NCBI RefSeq assembly: GCF_001613325.1
Contig: NZ_BDCD01000006.1
Location: 95,782 to 159,781, forward strand
DNA from: Nocardia yamanashiensis NBRC 100130
Lineage (GTDB): Bacteria > Actinomycetota > Actinomycetes > Mycobacteriales > Mycobacteriaceae
DNA length: 64,000 bases
Reading direction: 5' to 3'
The notes beneath the pieces are model-generated. The model was not told the DNA's origin. It made no database searches and saw only the letters and a list, made by a program, of their open reading frames with translations. Each line of letters begins with the position of its first letter. The stretch's first letter is position 1. A program made the translations under genes and the position numbers. Of the stretch, positions 43,242-52,189 are shown piece by piece.

Positions 43242-44036
43242 TTATTTTGTCGTCGTCACCACACCGGAACTCGCCACCGGAGTCGATTTGACCGTACTGC
43301 TCGACGGGACGACCGAAGTGCTCGTCACCGGGGTGGTTGTCGTGGTCGTGGTGGTGCTGGACGAGGCCGGCGTGCCGGTCGGCACGGCGCCCACGTGGAT
43401 CGAATGCGCCCGCGCACTCCAGGAATTCGGCAGATCGCCCTTCGTACCCTTCTCGACCCGGTAGGTATCGCCGCGATAGTCGTACCTGTCGAACAGCGTC
43501 ACGAACGTACCGGTCCGGTTCAGGACCGAGACTGTGGCCGCGTCGATGTGCTGCCCGCGCAGATCCGGTGAACCCTCGGCGAACAGCGACATCTTGCCGT
43601 TCCCGTCGCTCCCGGTGAACAGGCAGATCTTCTTGTCCGGGCAGCGGTCGAACCCGTCGCAGCCGCCCTTGGTCTTGCACATGTCCTCGACCTTGGCGGG
43701 CAAGGTCTTCCCCGACACCGTCAGGTCGTTGCCGCCCTTGCCGGTGACGACCACCACCGGCTGGTCCTTGTCCGGTTCGGCATTGAGGTTCTCGACGAAC
43801 ACCTGGCACGCGGCGGTGAGCGCGATACCGGCCACGGTGGCGACCGCGGCGACGGCCGCGGTCTGCACGGTGCGCCCGGCGCGCAACGTGGTGGCGATGT
43901 AATCGACCACCGGAACGACCAATTCGCAGGTCGCCTCCTCGGTCTTCTTGACGATCTGATCCTGATCGGCCTGCTTGCATCCGGTCACTCCGACGCTCAG
44001 TACGAGCAGCGTCAGTAGCGCCACAATCCTTGTCAC
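43242..44036 (-). CDS. Lipoprotein with I36-like (beta/gamma-crystallin fold) domain
   Basis: About 264 residues from GTG 44036. The lipobox LSVGVTGC puts the lipidated Cys near residue 20. A helical region of about 70 residues is followed by a cysteine-containing domain (CKTKGGCDGFDRCPDKKICLF) and a peptidase-inhibitor-I36-like motif (TVSVLNRTGTFVTLFDRYDYRGD). The last 45 residues are a Ser/Thr-rich stalk, with a run of eight threonines. It lies between prcA and pafA but is cut off on both sides by hairpins at 44072 and 43191. Possible secreted protease inhibitor or envelope protein; function unproven. Confidence 0.8.
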   Translation of the reverse strand: MTRIVALLTLLVLSVGVTGCKQADQDQIVKKTEEATCELVVPVVDYIATTLRAGRTVQTAAVAAVATVAGIALTAACQVFVENLNAEPDKDQPVVVVTGKGGNDLTVSGKTLPAKVEDMCKTKGGCDGFDRCPDKKICLFTGSDGNGKMSLFAEGSPDLRGQHIDAATVSVLNRTGTFVTLFDRYDYRGDTYRVEKGTKGDLPNSWSARAHSIHVGAVPTGTPASSSTTTTTTTTPVTSTSVVPSSSTVKSTPVASSGVVTTTK

Positions 44037-44071
44037 ACAGGCACAATCGCCAGCGGGGGTGTGATCGTAAA

Positions 44072-44113
44072 CACGTTCGGCCGCGATTCCGGGCGGAATC
44101 GCGGCCGAACGTG
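44072..44113 (-). terminator. Intrinsic terminator after prcA
   Basis: A perfect 19-bp stem (44072-44090 with 44095-44113) closed by GGGC follows the prcA stop by 38 bp and ends just upstream of the lipoprotein gene. TTTACG follows on the minus strand. It marks the end of the pup-prcB-prcA unit. Confidence 0.8.
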
Positions 44114-44151
44114 GGGGCCCGGTGCCGTGCGGGCCGAATGTTGGTGCGGGG

Positions 44152-44925
44152 CTACGGGTTGGAGGGGTCTCCGGCCGACGGTTTGTCGGCTTCCGCGGCG
44201 GCCTTGGCGGTGGCGGCCTTGCCCGTGACCAGTTCTTGCAGGACCGAGCCCTGGATGCGGCGGAAGGCGCGGCGGGGGCGGGCCTGTTCGAGGGTGGCCA
44301 CCTCGAGCGAGCCGACGCCGACGGTGCGCTTGTCCTTGTCGCCCTCGGGGGCGGCCTTCTGCAGGGCCGCGGTGGCGACGGTGACCGCGGTGTGCAGGTC
44401 CATGCCGGCTTTGTAGGAACCCTTGAGCGCGGCGATGATCGGGTCGGTATTGCCGCCCATCACCACGAATTCCCGTTCGTCGACGATGGATCCGTCGAAG
44501 TTGATCCGGTACAGGACCGAATTCGACTCCTGCTCCGGGTATCCCACCTCGGCGACGCAGATCTCCACCTCGTAGGGCTTGAGCTGATCGGTGAAGATGC
44601 TGCCCAGGCTCTGCGCGTAGAGGTTGGCCAGGAAGCGGCCGGTGACGTCGCGGCGGTCGAACTGGTAGCCCCGCAGGTCGGCCTGCAGGATGCCGCCGCG
44701 GCGCAGCGCCTCGAACTCGTTGTACTTGCCGACCGCGGCGAAACCGACACGGTCGTACAACTCGCTCACCTTGTGCAGTGTCGCCGAAGGGTTCTCGGCG
44801 ACGAACAGCACGCCCTTGTCGTAGGTCAGCACGACGACACTGCGGCCCCGGGCGATGCCCTTGCGCGCAAGTTCGGTCTTGTCGCGCATGATCTGTTCGG
44901 CCGACGCGTAATACGGCAGTGTCAT
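44152..44925 (-). CDS. prcA: 20S proteasome alpha subunit
   Basis: About 257 residues. It has the alpha N-terminal gate region ([27 protein letters not shown]), [29 protein letters not shown] and [19 protein letters not shown]. It forms the outer rings and gate, which binds activator C-termini such as Mpa. The C-terminal 45 residues are basic then acidic, ending [12 protein letters not shown]. The ATG overlaps the prcB stop (ATGA). A strong terminator follows. Confidence 0.97.
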   Translation of the reverse strand: MTLPYYASAEQIMRDKTELARKGIARGRSVVVLTYDKGVLFVAENPSATLHKVSELYDRVGFAAVGKYNEFEALRRGGILQADLRGYQFDRRDVTGRFLANLYAQSLGSIFTDQLKPYEVEICVAEVGYPEQESNSVLYRINFDGSIVDEREFVVMGGNTDPIIAALKGSYKAGMDLHTAVTVATAALQKAAPEGDKDKRTVGVGSLEVATLEQARPRRAFRRIQGSVLQELVTGKAATAKAAAEADKPSAGDPSNP

Positions 44926-45782
44926 GCTTCGCCGCCCCCTTCCGCAGCCAGGGCGGCACGATCGGCGACGATCGCCCGCGTGATGTCCTTGAGCCGTTCC
45001 TCGGACACCTCGGCGGCGCCCTCGGCGTCGATGACGACCGCCGTCGGGTAGATGTCCCGCATGGTGTCGGGACCGCCGGTGGCGGTGTCGTCGTCGGCGG
45101 CGTCGAACAGCGACTCGACCGCATTGCGCAGCGCCGTGTCCTGATCGATGCCGCGGCGATAGGTCTTCTTCAGCGACGACTTGGCGAACAGTGAACCCGA
45201 CCCCACCGCGGTGTAGCCGAAGCGCTCTTCCGAGCGGCCGCCGACCACGTCGTAGGAAATGATGCGCCCGGACTTGTCCGGGTCCTGCGCGGCGGGATCG
45301 AACCCGACGAGCAGCGGCACCACCGCCAGGCCCTGCAGGGCCGCCGGCAGGTTGTCGCGCACCATCTTCGACAGCTTGTTGGCCTTGCCGTCGAAGGTGA
45401 GGGGGACGCCTTCGATCTTCTCGTAGTACTCGAGCTCGACCGCGAACAGGCGGATCATTTCGATCGCCATGCCCGCGGTGCCCGCGATGCCCGCCGCCGA
45501 GTAGGTGTCGGTGATGTACACCTTCTCGATGTCACGGCTGGCCAGCAGATTGCCCTGGGTTGCCCGCCGGTCGCCCGCGATCAGCACACCGCCGCGGTAG
45601 GAGACCGCGACGATGGTGGTGCCGTGCGGGGCGATATCGGAGGGCGCACCCCCGGTCAGGGGTGCGCCGGGACCGTGGGAACCGTTGCCGGGCAACAGTT
45701 CCGGAGCGGACATCCGCAAGTATTCGGAGAAAGAGGATTGGGCGAACCCCGTCTGGAGCCGCAGGGGGTCACCTTGGGTCAC
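44922..45782 (-). CDS. prcB: 20S proteasome beta subunit
   Basis: About 286 residues. A propeptide of 54 residues ends at APHG, and the nucleophile is Thr55 in [35 protein letters not shown]. Asp and Lys (GDRRAT, and the Lys of DIEKVY) complete the active site. Family features [28 protein letters not shown] and [18 protein letters not shown] are present. GTG 45782 overlaps the pup stop (GTGA) and ATGA links it to prcA, so the three genes are tightly coupled. Confidence 0.98.
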   Translation of the reverse strand: MTQGDPLRLQTGFAQSSFSEYLRMSAPELLPGNGSHGPGAPLTGGAPSDIAPHGTTIVAVSYRGGVLIAGDRRATQGNLLASRDIEKVYITDTYSAAGIAGTAGMAIEMIRLFAVELEYYEKIEGVPLTFDGKANKLSKMVRDNLPAALQGLAVVPLLVGFDPAAQDPDKSGRIISYDVVGGRSEERFGYTAVGSGSLFAKSSLKKTYRRGIDQDTALRNAVESLFDAADDDTATGGPDTMRDIYPTAVVIDAEGAAEVSEERLKDITRAIVADRAALAAEGGGEA

Positions 45783-45973
45783 TGGCCGCCCTTCTGCACA
45801 TAGGCGCGGACGAAGTCCTCCGCGTTCTCCTCCAGGACGTCGTCGATCTCGTCGAGCAGGTCGTCGGTCTCTTCAGCGAGCTTCTCGCGTCGCTCCTGTC
45901 CAGCAGCACCGTCCCCGACCGGGCCCTCGTCCTCGTCGCCACCACCGGCGCGCTTGGTCTGCTCTTGTGCCAT
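45779..45973 (-). CDS. pup: Prokaryotic ubiquitin-like protein Pup
   Basis: 64 residues ([17 protein letters not shown]), disordered and acidic at the N-terminus. The helical Mpa-binding and PafA-binding region is [36 protein letters not shown] in two parts. It ends GGQ, so Dop must deamidate the last residue to Glu before ligation. An AGAGGAGGT SD lies nine bases upstream. A 411-bp gap separates it from dop. Confidence 0.98.
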   Translation of the reverse strand: MAQEQTKRAGGGDEDEGPVGDGAAGQERREKLAEETDDLLDEIDDVLEENAEDFVRAYVQKGGQ

Positions 45974-46107
45974 AGCAGCCGACCTCCTCTGTGATCATCG
46001 GCGAGCACCGGAAAGATCCGATGCTCGTGCAGTCAACATTACCCACGGTCGGCGACAACATGCCGGATTAAGCCGCAATGTGGTGGAGCGGTGATCTCTC
46101 CGAGCTC

Positions 46108-46156
46108 CCGGGGGCTGCGCCCCCGGACCCCCTATGGAGAACTTGGGGGCAAGCCC
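46108..46156. repeat. Paired GC-rich inverted repeats (REP-like)
   Basis: Two close inverted repeats of the form GGGGGC/GCCCCC, one with 8-bp arms and a 3-nt loop (46108-46126), the other at 46145-46156, are joined by the segment GGACCCCCTATGGAGAACTT. Dispersed elements of this kind are common in Nocardia intergenic DNA, but I see only this copy in the window. Confidence 0.4.
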
Positions 46157-46340
46157 CCGAACCCCCGGAGAATGATCGGCGCGAGCCCGCACGAGACCCG
46201 AAATCGGAGATCAGCGGCGACTCCGGGGCATCGGCTACCGAGTGGGAGTCCGTGTCCGGCCGCGGCCTCGCCGTCCGGTCGCGACCGCCGGAGCCGAGGG
46301 CTACGCCGCACCACGGCACGCTGCCGGCTACCTCGCAGCC

Positions 46341-46373
46341 CATGGCCCCCGAGACCTGGTCTCGGGGGCCATG
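46341..46373 (-). terminator. Intrinsic terminator after dop
   Basis: A 33-bp perfect odd-centred palindrome: CATGGCCCCCGAGACC, T, GGTCTCGGGGGCCATG. It starts 12 bp after the dop stop on the minus strand and should end dop transcription, so pup needs its own promoter. Confidence 0.75.
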
Positions 46374-46384
46374 ATTCGCAGGTT

Positions 46385-47884
46385 CTAGTGCGTCAGCTGC
46401 TGGACCAGCTCGGAGGCGGTGTTCACGCCGTCGAGGAGTTTGCCCACGTGTGACTTGGTGCCGCGGCGGGGTTCCAGGGTGGGGATGCGGACCAGGGAAT
46501 CGCCGCCCAGGTCGAAGATCACCGAGTCCCAGCTGGCGGCGGCGATGTCGGCGCCGAAGCGGCGCAGGCATTCGCCGCGGAAGTAGGCGCGGGTGTCGGT
46601 GGGCGGGTTGGTCATGGCGTCGACGATCTGCTGTTCGGTGACCAGGCGCTGCATGGAGCCGCGGGCGACGAGGCGGTTGTAGAGGCCCTTGTCCAGGCGG
46701 ACGTCGGAGTACTGGAGGTCGACCAGGTGGAGTTTGGGGGCGGCCCAGGTGAGGCCTTCGCGGTTGCGCATGCCTTCCAGCAGACGGAGTTTGGCGGTCC
46801 AGTCCAGCAGGTCGGCGGTTTCCATGGGATCGCGCTCGAGCAGATCCAGGACGTGGGCCCACTTCTCGATGACGTCCTGCACGCGGGGGTCGTCATTGCC
46901 TTCGCGGTCCATGAACTTCTCGACGCGATCGAGGTAGATGCGTTGCAGCGCAAGGCCGGTGAGCTCGCGGCCGTCCGAAAGGGCAACGGTGGCACGCAGA
47001 GTGGGGTCGTGGGAGATGGTGTGGACCGCGGTCACGGGGCGGGCCAGCTGCAGATCCGACAGGTCCTCACCGGCCTCGATGAGGTCCAGCACCAGCGCGG
47101 TGGTGCCGACCTTGAGGTAGGTCGACCATTCCGACAGGTTGGCATCGCCGATGATGACGTGCAGGCGCCGGTACTTGTCGGCGTCGGCGTGCGGTTCGTC
47201 ACGGGTGTTGATGATGCCGCGCTTGAGCGTGGTCTCGAGCCCGACCTCGACCTCGATGTAGTCCGCGCGCTGCGACAGCTGGAAGCCCGGGGTGTCACCG
47301 GACTGCCCGATGCCCACCCGCCCGGACCCGCAGATCACCTGACGGGAGGCGAAGAACGGGGTCAGGCCCAGGATGATCTGGTTGAAGGGGGTGTCGCGGC
47401 TCATCAGGTAGTTCTCGTGGGTGCCGTAGGAGGCGCCCTTGCCGTCGACATTGTTCTTGTAGAGCTGCATGCGGGGTGCGCCGGGCACGCTCGAGGCGTA
47501 CCGGGCAGCCGCTTCCATGACGCGTTCGCCCGCCTTGTCCCAGATGACCGCGTCCAGGGGGTCGGTGACCTCGGGCGCGGAGTATTCGGGATGGGCATGA
47601 TCGACATAGAGCCGGGCGCCGTTGGTCAGGATCATGTTCGCCGCGCCGACCTCGTCGGCGTCGATGACCGGGGCGGGCCCGTTGAGCCGGCCCAGATCGA
47701 AACCGCGCGCGTCGCGCAGCGGGGATTCCACCTCGTAGTCCCAGCGAGTCCGCTTGGCGCGCGGCACGCCTTCGGCCGCGGCATAGGCGAGCACCGCCTG
47801 GGTCGACGTGAGAATCGGGTTGGCCGACGGCTCCGTAGGCGTCGAAATGCCGTACTCGACCTCGATTCCGATGATGCGCTGCAT
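46385..47884 (-). CDS. dop: Depupylase/deamidase of Pup
   Basis: About 499 residues. It shares the PafA fold: [15 protein letters not shown] with Glu8, the catalytic Asp95 in [33 protein letters not shown] and [18 protein letters not shown]. The Dop-loop ([19 protein letters not shown], residues about 43-62), absent in PafA, identifies it as Dop. It deamidates the C-terminal Gln of Pup and removes Pup from substrates. The frame opens at 47911, but ATG 47884 gives the conserved N-terminus. Divergent from the DUF418 gene. Confidence 0.97.
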   Translation of the reverse strand: MQRIIGIEVEYGISTPTEPSANPILTSTQAVLAYAAAEGVPRAKRTRWDYEVESPLRDARGFDLGRLNGPAPVIDADEVGAANMILTNGARLYVDHAHPEYSAPEVTDPLDAVIWDKAGERVMEAAARYASSVPGAPRMQLYKNNVDGKGASYGTHENYLMSRDTPFNQIILGLTPFFASRQVICGSGRVGIGQSGDTPGFQLSQRADYIEVEVGLETTLKRGIINTRDEPHADADKYRRLHVIIGDANLSEWSTYLKVGTTALVLDLIEAGEDLSDLQLARPVTAVHTISHDPTLRATVALSDGRELTGLALQRIYLDRVEKFMDREGNDDPRVQDVIEKWAHVLDLLERDPMETADLLDWTAKLRLLEGMRNREGLTWAAPKLHLVDLQYSDVRLDKGLYNRLVARGSMQRLVTEQQIVDAMTNPPTDTRAYFRGECLRRFGADIAAASWDSVIFDLGGDSLVRIPTLEPRRGTKSHVGKLLDGVNTASELVQQLTH

Positions 47885-48007
47885 GGGTTCGAGCCTAGGC
47901 GAACACCACACCCGGGCGCGGGTGGACTGTCCGGGTTGGGGTCATTCGCGAGTCGGATGCCGCATCGTCCCGCAGGCCGATCCGGAATGACCGGCCCGCC
48001 CGGCAGA

Positions 48008-49252
48008 ATGACGCGCATGGTCGAATCGGTCTCCCCGCAACGCGTGACGCCCTCCGCCACCGGCGCGCCGGAGGCATCGAATCCCACTCCCCCACAACCA
48101 CATTCGTCCCGATTGGCCGCCCTGGACGTATTGCGCGGCATCGCCATCCTGGGCACGCTCGGCACCAATATCTGGATCTTCACCAATGCCGAAGGGCTGC
48201 TGGGCTATTTCGCCCACAGTGACGAACCAGACGGCGCCTGGCTGTGGGCGGAACGGTTCCTGCAGCAGCTGGCGCAGGGCAAGTTCCTGGGCCTGCTCAC
48301 CATCATGTTCGGCATCGGCCTGGCGATTCAGCAGCGTTCGGCGGTCAAGTCGGGGCGACGCTGGCCGGGCGGCTATCCGATTCGCGCGGGTCTGCTGTTC
48401 CTGGACGGCCTGCTGAACTTCTTCCTGGTCGCCGAGTTCGATGTACTGATGGGGTACGCCGTCACCGGCCTGGTGGTGGCATTCGTGCTGGCCACGAGCC
48501 CGAAGGCGCAACGCCGCTGGCTGATTGTGGCGGCGAGCATCCATGTGACCATGCTGTCGTTGCTCGCGGTCGCCATGGCCTTCGCTCCCGCCGGCGATGC
48601 CCCGGCCCGCGAACCCCTGGACCCGAATCCCTATGCCGACGGCTCGTTCTGGGACCTGGTGGTCTTCCGCTGGGAGCACCTGCTGGTCTTCCGCCTGGAA
48701 CCGATCCTGATCTTCCCCATGTCGATCGCCCTGTTCCTGCTGGGCGCCCGTCTATACCGCGCCGGCGTCTTCCTGCCCGAGGGCGCGCGAATCCGCAAGC
48801 GGCTCATGATCATCGGTTTCGCCGTCGCCGCACCCCTGGACTTGGCGCTGGGCATGATCGGCGGGGATCTCATCGTGTTCACCCGCTACGGCCTGGCCCC
48901 GTTCGTCGCCATGGGCATCCTGGCCCTGGTCGCCGAGCTGTACGTCCGCCGCCCGGCCCCGGGTCTGGTCGGCCGCCGCTTCGCCGAGGTCGGCCGGATG
49001 GCACTGAGCTGCTACATCCTGCAGAACCTGGTCGCGGGCGCCATCTGCTACGGCTGGGGTCTGGGCTTGGCCGAACTGGTCTCCCCGAACGCCCGAGTCC
49101 CGTTCACCGTCGGGGTCTACCTGCTGGTGTCGGCGCTCATGCTGGTCTTCGCGCACCTGTGGCTGCGCCGTTTCGAGCGCGGCCCGGTCGAATGGCTGTG
49201 GAACGCGAGCTATCGCGCGCTCACCGAACGCCGTCAGCCCGCCGCGGCCTGA
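48008..49252 (+). CDS. DUF418 family membrane protein
   Basis: About 414 residues with ten or so helices. The N-terminal RLAALDVLRGIAILGTLGTNIW is the usual opening of DUF418 proteins, and the C-terminal FAEVGRMALSCYILQNLVAGAICYGWG, VYLLVSALMLVFAHLWLRRFERGPVEWLWNA is the DUF418 domain itself. FLGLLTIMFGIGLAIQQRS belongs to the same fold, related to acyltransferase-3-like membrane proteins. The transported or modified substrate is unknown. Either ATG 48008 or 48017 may start it. Its 3' end overlaps the convergent TetR gene by 19 bp. Confidence 0.88.
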   Translation: MTRMVESVSPQRVTPSATGAPEASNPTPPQPHSSRLAALDVLRGIAILGTLGTNIWIFTNAEGLLGYFAHSDEPDGAWLWAERFLQQLAQGKFLGLLTIMFGIGLAIQQRSAVKSGRRWPGGYPIRAGLLFLDGLLNFFLVAEFDVLMGYAVTGLVVAFVLATSPKAQRRWLIVAASIHVTMLSLLAVAMAFAPAGDAPAREPLDPNPYADGSFWDLVVFRWEHLLVFRLEPILIFPMSIALFLLGARLYRAGVFLPEGARIRKRLMIIGFAVAAPLDLALGMIGGDLIVFTRYGLAPFVAMGILALVAELYVRRPAPGLVGRRFAEVGRMALSCYILQNLVAGAICYGWGLGLAELVSPNARVPFTVGVYLLVSALMLVFAHLWLRRFERGPVEWLWNASYRALTERRQPAAA

Positions 49253-49965
49253 GCTCCCGCCCGGGCGATCACCTCGGCCACCACGCTGTCGCGTGAGAGC
49301 GGCACGTCCAGGCTGCGGGCGTTGCCCTCGATGAGCGCCAGCACCGATTCGGTGAGGATCCCCTCGACCTGCTCGGAGGTCAGGGTGTCGTCCGAGCGCC
49401 AGCTGTTGACGACCCCGTCGACGAACCCGACCATGCCGAATGCCATGGGCCGCGCCCGATTCCGGTCCAGCCCGAAGCGCGCCAGGATATCGGCGAACAG
49501 ATCCGCCAGCTGCCCGCCGATCCGGTCCCGCGCACCCGCGAGCGCACTCGACGACACGTGCTGCGGGTCGGCCGCGGTGAGGAAACGGTGCAGATTGGGA
49601 CGCCGTTCCACCCAGCCGACATAGGTCCCGACGGCCCCGCGCACGGCATCGCGCACGGTCCCGTCCGGTCGTAGTCGCGGCAGCAGTTCGGCCAGCAGCT
49701 GTTCGAGGATGTGGCGGCGGATGGCCTCGTCCAGATCGGCGCGGCCGTCGAAATGCCGGTACACCACCGGGCGCGGCACATGCAGCCGATCGGCGATCTG
49801 CTGCACCGAGATCTCGATGCCGTTCTCCTCGATCACGGCGGTGGCGGCATCGAGCATGTCGGCCCGCCGCCGCGCTTTGTGCCCGTTCCAGCGGGTACTG
49901 CGGCCGTCCTCGGCCTGGTTCTGCTTTCTCGCGCTGGTCCCGGTCACGCCGCTCACGATACCCAT
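49234..49965 (-). CDS. TetR/AcrR family transcriptional regulator
   Basis: About 243 residues. The HTH is ADMLDAATAVIEENGIEISVQQIADRLHVPRPVVYRHFDGRADL. The C-terminal domain GWVERRPNLHRFLTAAD..FGMVGFVDGVVNSWRS belongs to the group often adjacent to AurF-type oxygenases in mycobacteria. A basic extension of about 40 residues precedes the HTH, from ATG 49965. It is divergent from the diiron oxygenase gene, with inverted repeats between them. Confidence 0.9.
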   Translation of the reverse strand: MGIVSGVTGTSARKQNQAEDGRSTRWNGHKARRRADMLDAATAVIEENGIEISVQQIADRLHVPRPVVYRHFDGRADLDEAIRRHILEQLLAELLPRLRPDGTVRDAVRGAVGTYVGWVERRPNLHRFLTAADPQHVSSSALAGARDRIGGQLADLFADILARFGLDRNRARPMAFGMVGFVDGVVNSWRSDDTLTSEQVEGILTESVLALIEGNARSLDVPLSRDSVVAEVIARAGAQAAAG

Positions 49966-49980
49966 CCGATCGTTGACCGA

Positions 49981-50026
49981 TACACGGTGTACCACTAATC
50001 TGAGTGTAACAGCTTGTATCAGTTAT
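49981..50026. promoter_or_regulatory. Divergent TetR/oxygenase promoter with inverted repeats
   Basis: TACACGGTGTA (49981-49991) is a perfect 11-bp palindrome. TGTAACAGCTTGTATCA downstream is an imperfect palindrome (11 of 17 positions symmetric) of the usual TetR form. Both lie between the divergent TetR and AurF-type genes and are candidate operators. Confidence 0.45.
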
Positions 50027-50042
50027 CGAGCGAGGAGCTGTC

Positions 50043-50963
50043 ATGGGCGACAACGCCGTCACCGCCGACACCACTGCCGCACTACTGCCCCGCGAATCCT
50101 TCGCCCAGCGCCTGCTGCAGGGTTCGGTGAAGAAGTCCTACGACCCCGTGGTGGATCTGGACTGGGACGCACCCCTGGATCCGGACAAACTCTTCCTGCC
50201 CGCGGAGGTGATCTCGCTCTACGGCACCGCGCTGTGGGAGCAGATGACGCCCGAGCAGCGCCGCGAACTGTCCCGCCAGGAACTGGCGAACGTGCTCTCG
50301 GTGGGCATCTGGTTCGAGAACCTGCTCAATCGCCTGCTGCTGCGCGAGCTGATGGCCAGCGATCCGACCTCGCGGCACGCGCACTACACGCTCACCGAGA
50401 TGGGCGACGAATGCCGGCACATGATGATGTTCGGCAAGCTCATCGACCGGGTGGAGGCCCGCCCGTATTGGCCGAATCGCTATGAGCGCCTGACCATCAG
50501 CGCGTTGCAGCTGTTCCTGCGCGGGTCGATGGTGTGGGTGGGCGCGCTGGTCGGCGAGGAGATCTTCGACGCGATCCAGCGCCGCACCCTCGACGATCCG
50601 CAATTGCAGCCGGTGGTGGCGCGGGCCATGCGCATTCACGTGACCGAGGAGGCGCGGCACATCGGTTTCGCGCGTGACGCGCTGGCGCGGCGGGTGCCGA
50701 CCATGTCGAAATCCGAACTGGCGTATACGCGCTTGTGTGTGGCGGTGGCCGCGCCGCTGTTCGTGCATCTGATGACGAACTGGCACATGTACAGCCGGGC
50801 CGGGATCGAGGACGGGCGTGCGGCCCGCCGGATCGCGCGAAGCAATCCGCACGCGCAGCGCACGCTCGGCACGGGCGCGGCGAATCTCGGTGCGTTCCTG
50901 GAGAAGCAGGGGCTGATCGGGCCGCTCGGCAAGCGGATCTGGCGGCGGCGGGGGCTGCTGTGA
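50043..50963 (+). CDS. AurF-type diiron oxygenase
   Basis: About 306 residues. The carboxylate-bridged diiron ligands are visible: Glu in VGIWFENLLNRLLL, the pair in LTEMGDECRHMMMFGKL, LVGEEIFDAIQ and HVTEEARHIGFARDALARR. This is the AurF/PF11583 family, whose best-known member N-oxygenates p-aminobenzoate. Mycobacterial and nocardial homologues have unknown substrates, some possibly lipids. GAGGAG precedes ATG. It is coupled by GTGA to a DUF4873 gene and divergent from its probable TetR regulator. Confidence 0.9.
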   Translation: MGDNAVTADTTAALLPRESFAQRLLQGSVKKSYDPVVDLDWDAPLDPDKLFLPAEVISLYGTALWEQMTPEQRRELSRQELANVLSVGIWFENLLNRLLLRELMASDPTSRHAHYTLTEMGDECRHMMMFGKLIDRVEARPYWPNRYERLTISALQLFLRGSMVWVGALVGEEIFDAIQRRTLDDPQLQPVVARAMRIHVTEEARHIGFARDALARRVPTMSKSELAYTRLCVAVAAPLFVHLMTNWHMYSRAGIEDGRAARRIARSNPHAQRTLGTGAANLGAFLEKQGLIGPLGKRIWRRRGLL

Positions 50964-51361
50964 GGTTCCGGCGGCGGGAGCGTGCCCGCGATCGGAGCCG
51001 CAGCGCCTTGCGCGGGCGGGGTACCGGCGACGGCACCGCCGCGGGGGCGCTGGAACCTGAACCCGCGCCGGAATATTCGGGCCCGGCGCTGCTCGACGCA
51101 CCGGGACTGGAGCTGTCGGTCACGGTGGCGCTGAGCGGTCATCTGGACCCGACAGACGGCCATTTTCATTGGTACGGGCGGATTTCCGCCCCGGAAACGG
51201 CGGATCTGCCCGATCCCGGGCGGGGTCAGATCTTTCTCACCCTGCCCGGCGGCACCCCGGTCGCCGGTCGGCTCCAGGAGCGTGATCCGTGGGGCAATCT
51301 GCGAGTCACCGGGATCGGCGCGCCACCGTTCCCCTTGGCCGAGGACGATATTCCGGCCTGA
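50960..51361 (+). CDS. DUF4873 domain protein
   Basis: About 133 residues from GTG 50960, overlapping the oxygenase stop. A basic, Arg-rich N-terminus of 35 residues precedes the domain: EYSGPALLDAPGLELSVTVALSGHLDPTDGHFHWYGRIS and LPGGTPVAGRLQERDPWGNLRVTGIGAPPF. This is the DUF4873 pattern, found fused to or beside flavin monooxygenases and oxygenases in actinobacteria. A helper or substrate-delivery role for the oxygenase is a guess from coupling. Confidence 0.85.
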   Translation: MRFRRRERARDRSRSALRGRGTGDGTAAGALEPEPAPEYSGPALLDAPGLELSVTVALSGHLDPTDGHFHWYGRISAPETADLPDPGRGQIFLTLPGGTPVAGRLQERDPWGNLRVTGIGAPPFPLAEDDIPA

Positions 51362-51370
51362 TCGCAGGCC

Positions 51371-52057
51371 TCAGTCGAGCCCGATCAGGTCGGCCATCGC
51401 CTCGACGGCGTAGTCGAAGAACGGTTCGGCCGGATCCATGCTCCCCACCAGCTGGCCGAACAGTTCGAAGCTCACCGCGCCGAACAGCTGCGTCCAGGCG
51501 ATGACGAGGCGCACCACCACCGCGTCCGGTACGCCGGGCGCGAGTTCTTTCGCCACCCCGGCGGCCTGCGCGGCGAGGCGCTCGTCGAGCGTCTCGGACC
51601 GCTGGGTCAATTGCCCGCTCTCCCAGGCTCGATGGACGATTCCGAGCACCGTGACCGGCACCCGGGAGGCGTGCGCGATGGTGGCTTGCGGCGCTTGATA
51701 TCCCGGTACGGGCGAGCCGTACACCAGCGCGTATTCGTGCGGGTGCGCGATCGCCCAGTTCCGTACCGCGTGCGCCACCGCCCGCCATTGCGCGCGCGGT
51801 GAATCCGCCTGCGCCGCCGCGGCTTCCACGGCCCCGCCGATGGCGTCATACGCCTCGATGATCAGCGCGGTCAGCAGCTCGTCGCGGCTCGGGAAGTACC
51901 GGTACAGCGCCGAGGACACCATTCCCAGCTCGCGTGCGATGGCCCGCAGCGACAGTCCGGGCGCGCCGCTGTCGGCCAGTTGCCGGCGTGCGGCGTCGGT
52001 GATCTCGCGGGTGATCTCGGCCCGGGCACGCTCCCGGGCGGTCCTGGTGACGCTCAT
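51371..52057 (-). CDS. TetR/AcrR family regulator with WHG domain
   Basis: About 228 residues. The HTH is LSLRAIARELGMVSSALYRYFPSRDELLTALI. The C-terminal domain has NWAIAHPHEYALVYGSPVPGYQAP, the mark of TetR_C_13 (WHG) regulators. ATG 52057 is chosen over the in-frame ATG at 52075 because the latter extends toward the operator. Divergent from an F420-type reductase, with two identical 13-bp palindromes in between, so it very likely represses that gene and itself. Confidence 0.92.
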   Translation of the reverse strand: MSVTRTARERARAEITREITDAARRQLADSGAPGLSLRAIARELGMVSSALYRYFPSRDELLTALIIEAYDAIGGAVEAAAAQADSPRAQWRAVAHAVRNWAIAHPHEYALVYGSPVPGYQAPQATIAHASRVPVTVLGIVHRAWESGQLTQRSETLDERLAAQAAGVAKELAPGVPDAVVVRLVIAWTQLFGAVSFELFGQLVGSMDPAEPFFDYAVEAMADLIGLD

Positions 52058-52097
52058 GCGAACAGTGTGCCACATTCCGGATCATCGAAAACTTTCG

Positions 52098-52163
52098 AGA
52101 GCACTGCTCTTGACACGACAGAACCGACGCGTGCACACTGGTCACATCAGAGAGCACTGCTCT
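52098..52163. promoter_or_regulatory. Two TetR operators around the reductase promoter
   Basis: AGAGCACTGCTCT occurs at 52098-52110 and again at 52151-52163. Each copy is a 13-bp palindrome broken only at its central base. A -35 TTGACA (52110-52115) overlaps the first copy, and the second lies just before the reductase SD, so binding would block initiation or clearance. Confidence 0.75.
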
Positions 52164-52189
52164 CGAATCGGATTCACGAGGAGAACGTC

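Larger units (their letters stand above)
45974..46384. other. Intergenic region between dop and pup: GC-rich hairpins, no gene
   Basis: I find no gene in this 411-bp gap; frames on both strands have shadow-like composition. It contains a hairpin at 46108-46126 (CCGGGGGC, loop TGC, GCCCCCGG), a second G5/C5 inverted repeat at 46145-46156 and the dop terminator at 46341-46373. The pup promoter should lie between about 46000 and 46080. In mycobacteria dop and pup are adjacent; here they are separated. Confidence 0.5.
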
